Source: Owenia fusiformis (taxonomy: Eukaryota > Annelida > Polychaeta > Sabellida > Oweniidae). From it: 64,000 nt of DNA. Positions 59,011 through 64,000 of this stretch are shown here, in pieces. Location of the stretch: positions 7,337,555-7,401,554 of the forward strand of contig CAIIXF020000002.1 of assembly GCA_903813345.2 (NCBI GenBank). Direction: 5' to 3'. The notes below the pieces were generated by a model. That model made no database searches and had not been told where the DNA came from. It saw only the letters and a program-made list of their open reading frames with translations. The translations under genes were made by a program, and so were the position numbers. Position 1 is the first letter of the stretch, and each line of letters begins with the position of its first letter.

Positions 59011-60402
59011 CAATAATGTCATAAGCTTATAACTTAAATACTATACAAATATAGATTACCAAACAACGACATTTAACAATTCAATGACTCCTGAGTAACA
59101 CAACTCGTTAGTTGTCTGTCATGACTTACAAAATTGAAATGCTTACGTTGCACAACTTTATTAGTTTATACAAAAACTATAATGTAATATCTATCTCTGT
59201 ATATGCGCAACATAACAGTTCATTTGAAAAACGTTTGCTACAAAATAACATTTTAAAATCTTTGCCCAACACTGCTTTTTGCTGAACCGAGGGAGCATAT
59301 TTGCACCTTGCAAATACCATGTCTGAAACAAATCAACAAGCCTAAAACCGTAACTCTGGTTTAAAAGCTGCCAAATCTAAATAGGATGTTTGTAAGGATT
59401 CCATCTCCCTATAACACATAAAATGCAGTCTTTGTAAATCTTCGGAAAACGTACCCGTTTGCGTAGTGACCTAAATATCTGAAACAATTTCAAAAACATG
59501 AATATTTTGACAGTCAAGTTACAAACATCCAACGTCTGTAGCAGTGTGACGTCTTGCCCATGACTGAACGATTGATCTTGCAATCTTTACTGTTTAGTGC
59601 TCTTGCACCTGTGACTAATCTAAATGTTTTTTGCAAAACTTACAAACCCTCTATCCTTACATTAATAAAAAGGATATTTGATATGCTAAGCAAATCTGTA
59701 TAACAATTACTTATCTTATTCATTGCGATAGCTGAACCCTCTTTGTTTAGCGTTCTCGCAATCCAAACATTGGTCCTTAGCGTTGACTTCTTCTCATGAA
59801 CCAGCGAACCTCTCGGGTAACGTCGCATCGTTCGATGTTACTGAAACTCAAACGATTACATGGTCACTTTTCGGGTTTACATGTATAATATCGTTTCAAT
59901 CGTTTATGCAGAGCATTTTGATATGTGGTCGATTACTCTAACCAATCAACAATCTTTTCTATCTGAGGAACACTTTACGAAATTGCAAAACATTACTTGT
60001 TTCAATATAAACTACTTCTTACCCTTGCCAAATCGCAGGTTTTCTTACTGCATGTAAGACGAGTACCAATCCCAATGTAGAAACACATTGACGGTATTGC
60101 AATATATGCATCCTCTGTTCATCGTGTATAGGTATCAATATATGCATATAACAAGGGCTAAAAATGATAAAAACCGAATGCACCCATAATAGTCGCATCT
60201 AGCTAAAACTGTGTATAAACGCTTAGGTTGCTGCTCGCAGAATAACACGATCCCATCGTGCATCTACTCACATAATCTACTCATGATCACATCATGTTAT
60301 CCAATCAGTTGAAATCGCGTTCGATTTCACTAACGTTACGATGTTATATCAACCGGAAATAAAATAATTCAACTCTAATTTCAAACGTGTTGAATTTTAA
60401 TT

Positions 60403-61887
60403 CAACAAATGTGCATGAAAAAAATAAAAATCTCATTTTAATCTTAATCTTATTTAAATGAGATTAGCCATGGATTAGTAAGGCACCTTCAATAATATTG
60501 ACCTTATTACTGAAAAGGACGACCATGATTTTTCATATTTTTTTGCAATATAAGATTACACTGTAAGGTAGCATTCACTTCATATAAGGGCATATGGATT
60601 GAAAAGTTAATATGAAAGTTACATGGGAATGAGGATTATCCAATGGGAAATCCCATGTTATGGAGTTCACCCTGTCCATCTTTGAAAGTTCTGTTTACCC
60701 ATCTGCCATCTTTGAGAAAATCGATGCATTAATGAAGGAACATTTGTTAATGTATGTATGTGTTGACAGCTAATGAATGCATGACAGTTTGCTAGGTCAT
60801 GAGAAACCAATATAATCCATTATTTATGTGAGGGGATTTAATTCAATACCAGAGTATCCAATGAGGCATGAATATAATAACATTGACTGACTTATACTGG
60901 ACCTATGAAAAACTGATGTACAGTAAAGCTATGTATGAATGTGAAAATGTATGAAAAGGGGATGGATTATGAAACTGATTTTGGTAACAGTTCCACAATT
61001 TGTAATCCATTTTTCAGTCTCTGACAATACCACATGTGCTAATCTGACATTACAATACCACATTTGTTACTCTGACATTGCAATACCACATGAATTTCTC
61101 TACATTGTAATATCAAAAGAGCTATTCTGACATTGCAATACCACAAGAGCTACTCTGGGGAACGTTCAATTGAGTCTCATTAGATACCAATGAAAAATAA
61201 AATGAACCATTGAATTTTACGAGTATGTGATTCTGTTGTCCTATTGACGTTTTAAAGACTCGTAAGATTTTGTAGTACTGAGACTCCACTGGCAAATATA
61301 TACACTTACTAAAGTCTCACAGAAATAAGGAGAATATTCCTTATTTCCGTTGTTTTACTTTTCAATATACTTCACAAAAGTATTTGACATGTATGGTATG
61401 GTACATTGAGATAATCATTGACCTTGTTATGTTGCTGATAATTGTATATTGTATGTACAGCGTGAGCCAAAAAAGGTAACCCTAACAAATATTAATAAAT
61501 CAGGTTTAGTGTCACATTTGGCACAATAAGGCCTTGTCCAATATATTTAATTCTAGTTCTACCAAGTTTTAATGGTCTATCTCTAGTGGTTGAAATGTTA
61601 TGGCTATTTAAGAAAACATGCCACAAAATATGGGATTCATGTTTGAAGACCAACTTGAACGTTTTGGGCTTAGTTGTACACAACACGCTCATAAACATCA
61701 TGTGTTATGGCTCTTATCTTCCTTCTTATCTCTTGTTTCTATGTTTCAAGGGATGTTAGTGTAGAAAATAAGCCCAAAGATAAAACTCTGGTGGGATTTA
61801 TGTCCAGTCAGTGAGACACATTTCGGCATTTTGACCATGTTTTGTAAATAACCATGAAATCGTAACTACTATAGACAAGGCATTAAC
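60403..61887. other. Intergenic stretch with a short tandem repeat (61015-61165)
   Basis: Around 61015-61165 five ~30-bp units of TCTGACATTGCAATACCACA occur. At 61458 a TACAGCGTGAGCCAAAAAAGG word resembles one end of a mariner, but no partner end was found. No gene. Confidence 0.5.
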
Positions 61888-62459
61888 ATGACAAAATGTC
61901 ACCACCTAAAACAATTTGGTCAATTTAAAGCAAGTTGGAAAATACCTTTTGACCTTAAAGTCCCCGATAAATCGGGCTACGTATACCGCCGTGTTTACAT
62001 TAGGGGATTAGAAGAGTTTATTTTATATTTAGGTATGCAAGCTACGTATATCAATATTAGGCCTTCATTCATGTACTCGTGTGCATGTAATCAGCATGCC
62101 CTTCAATATTATGTAAACCAGGCTATTCAAGTACTGTATAATGTACACTATTTATGTGTGTACTACATACAATACAATTCCCTGGGAAACAAAACACAAA
62201 TACTTTTTATATGTTCAAAATGAGCCATTTGATTGATGCAAACACTAAATAGCTTCATAAATAACATCTACAAAGTATATCTAATAGTAATTTTCAATTT
62301 CAATGGTGAAACTTCCCTGGTTACTTTTATATGGGAAATCATCACGAGACGAAGATCGTTCGCCTTCCTGGCTTACCTCTGAATCGTGTACCCGGTGATC
62401 TCTTTATATAGTTTAGCGAGAGCGGTGCGCCTGCGCAGTTTTAAACTTTGGCGCACACT
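61888..62459. other. Spacer with one unrecognised open frame
   Basis: The first 70 bases match the ACATGACAAAATGTCACCACC region near 50185, so another fragment of the duplicated lectin-type block may begin here. A 111-codon frame at 61888-62223 has no motif and begins inside that repeat. It is not called as a gene. Confidence 0.35.
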
Positions 62460-64000
62460 TTAAGAAGAACTTCTGAGAACATGTGGATGATTTTGAAAAA
62501 AAATTTAGTCAATTTGAAGCAAGTTGAAAAAAGACCTTTTGACCTTGAGAAGGTTATTGAAGGTCAAAGGTCAAATCTAAAGTCAGATTTGAACTTCTGA
62601 GAACTTGTAAAGTCAAATTTGAACTTCTGAAAAGATGTAGATGATTTTGAAAAAAAATTGGTCAATTTGAAGCAAGTTGAAAACAGACCTTTTTGACCAT
62701 TTTTGACCTTGAGAAGGTCATTAAAGGTCAAATGTCAAATCTAAAGTCAGATTTGAATTTCTGAGAACATGTAGATGATTTTGAAAAAAAATTAGTCAAT
62801 TTGAAGCAAGCAAAAAGACCTTTTTGACATTTTTTGACCTTGAGAAGGTCGAATGTCAAATCTAAAGTCAAATCTAAAGTCATATTTTAATTTCTGAGAA
62901 CATGTAGATGATTTTGAAAAAAAAATTAGTCAATTTGAAGCAAGATGAAAAAATACCTTTTTTGACCTTTTTGACTTTGAGAAGGTCATTGAAGGTCAGA
63001 TGTCAAATCTTAAGTCAAATCTAAAGTCAGATTTGAATTTCTGAGAACACGTAGATGATTTTGAAAAAATTTTTAGTCAATTTGAAGCCAATGTTTTGAC
63101 ATTGAGAAGGTCATTGAAGGTCAAATGTTAAATCTAAAGTCAGATTTAAATTTCTGAGAACATGTAGATGAATTTGAAAAAAAAATTTAGTCAATTTGAA
63201 GCAAGTTGAAAAAAGACCTTTTTGACCTTTTTTGACTTTGAAAAGGTCATTGAAGGTCAAATGTCAAATCTTAAGTCAAATCTAAAGTCAGATTTGAATT
63301 TCTGAGAACACGTAGATGATTTTGCAAATTTTTTTAGTCAATTTGAAGCAAGTTGAAAACAGACCTTTTTGACCTTTTTTAACCTTGAGAAGGTCATTGA
63401 AGGTCAAATGTCAAATCTTAAGTCAGATTTGAATTTCTGAGAACACGTAGATGATTTTAAAAAAAATTTTAGACAATTTGAAGCAAGTTGAAAACAGACC
63501 TTTTTGACCTTTTTTACCTTGAGAAGGTCATTGAAGGTCAAATATCAAATCTAAACTCAGATTTGAAGGTCAAATGTCAAGTCTAAAGTCAGATTTGAAT
63601 TTCTGAGATAACGTAGATGATTTTGAAAAAATTTTTTAATCAATTAGAAACAAGTTGAAAACAGACCTTTTTTACCTTTTTGACCTTGAGAAGGTCATTG
63701 AAGGTCAAATGTCAAATCTTAAGTCAGATTTGAATTTCTGAGAACACGTAGATGATTTTGAAAAAAAAATTCAGTCAATTTGAAGCAAGTTGAAAACAGA
63801 CCTTTTTGACCTTTTTGACCTTGAGAAGGTCATTGAAGGTCAAATGTCAAATCTAGAGTCAGATTTGAAGGTCAAATGTCAAATCTAAAGTCAGATTTGA
63901 ATTTCTGAGAACATGTAGATGATTTTGAAAAAAAATAGTCAATGTGAAGCAAGTTGAAAAAAGACCTTTTTGACCTTGAGAAGGTCATTGAAGGTCAAAT
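62460..64000. repeat. Long AGGTCA-rich satellite array, continuing beyond the window
   Basis: At least eleven units of 110-165 bp marked by CTGAGAACATGTAGATGATT, AGTCAATTTGAAGCAAGTTG, TTTTTGACCTTGAGAAGGTCA and TTGAAGGTCAAATGTCAAAT. Homologous short arrays are at 5430-5890 and 50230-50790. Each unit contains several AGGTCA/TGACCT words. No coding frame. Confidence 0.9.

Larger units (their letters stand above)
56200..60402 (+). mobile_element. Helitron-like non-autonomous element, copy 2 (with internal tandem repeats)
   Basis: Begins with the shared 83-bp block (56200-56282) directly at the end of copy 1 and ends with the shared 200-bp block (60203-60402). The inside holds three kinds of tandem repeat (56395-56740, 56880-57480, 57720-59010). 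Another internal segment near 57260-57360 matches 55330-55430 in copy 1. No protein was recognised. Internal minisatellites are a regular feature of such elements. Confidence 0.6.

Noticed and set aside
56002-60402. LTR retrotransposon bounded by identical 200-bp direct repeats
   Set aside because: The repeats are only the 3' ends of two adjacent elements, each of which also has its own shared 83-bp start. There is no reverse transcriptase, primer-binding site or TG...CA ends.
61888-62223. 111-codon open frame
   Set aside because: Starts inside a duplicated non-coding block, shows no motif, and has no splice or start context worth calling.

Overview
The window is eukaryotic, intron-containing, AT-rich DNA from an animal, most likely a marine invertebrate and probably a lophotrochozoan (mollusc- or brachiopod-like). 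The grounds are small secreted C-type lectin genes, AGGTCA-rich and 'ACGGACGGA'-type repeats, and a very dense load of DNA transposons. The species call is an inference. No prokaryotic operon, CRISPR array or credible functional tRNA/rRNA was seen.

Layout. 1-3190 is a truncated, inverted copy of a large DNA element whose fuller copy lies at 29311-39729. 3.7-8.3 kb holds C-type lectin exons on the minus strand: one domain with all three exons readable, and one partial duplicate. 8.4-14.4 kb is bounded by a diverged ~470-bp inverted repeat and contains a foldback element (10282-12202, GAAT duplication) made of arrays of an 18-bp palindrome. 15.8-18.3 kb carries three small terminal-inverted-repeat elements, one a self-inverted mariner.

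18930-27928 is the most notable object: a 9.0-kb Maverick/Polinton-like element with 575-578-bp terminal inverted repeats, AG...CT termini and a perfect 6-bp target duplication (AACATT). It encodes an intact 430-residue FtsK/HerA-type (A32-like) packaging ATPase, a small protein with a long Asp tail and a C2H2 zinc-finger protein. No polymerase, integrase or capsid gene was recognised. A Harbinger element (21303-23683) has landed in the zinc-finger gene, and that Harbinger is itself split by an 846-bp foldback with a 9-bp target duplication.

28759-40530 is a broken cellular gene (FkbM-methyltransferase-like by motif memory), split by a 10,419-bp TA-flanked element with mariner-type termini (29311-39729) and by a 415-bp TTA-flanked MITE (39964-40378). 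The reading frame resumes across both insertions. Further insertions can be dated by comparing copies of the 10.4-kb element.

42.0 kb holds a Crypton-type recombinase fragment. 46.4-48.1 kb, minus strand, holds the 3' exons of a secreted or membrane protein with a Cys-rich module and a VWD/ITIH-C-like domain. 48.2-49.6 kb is tandem repeat. 49.8-53.7 kb is a paralogous block repeating the 5.2-8.3 kb lectin arrangement. 54.4-60.4 kb holds two head-to-tail, Helitron-like non-autonomous copies sharing identical ends. The window closes in a long AGGTCA-rich satellite (62.46 kb to the end).

The genes do not form a pathway. The common thread is mobile DNA, nested up to three deep, among duplicated extracellular-recognition genes. 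Coordinates of exons come from reading splice signals and phases by eye. Family names come from remembered motifs and have not been searched.
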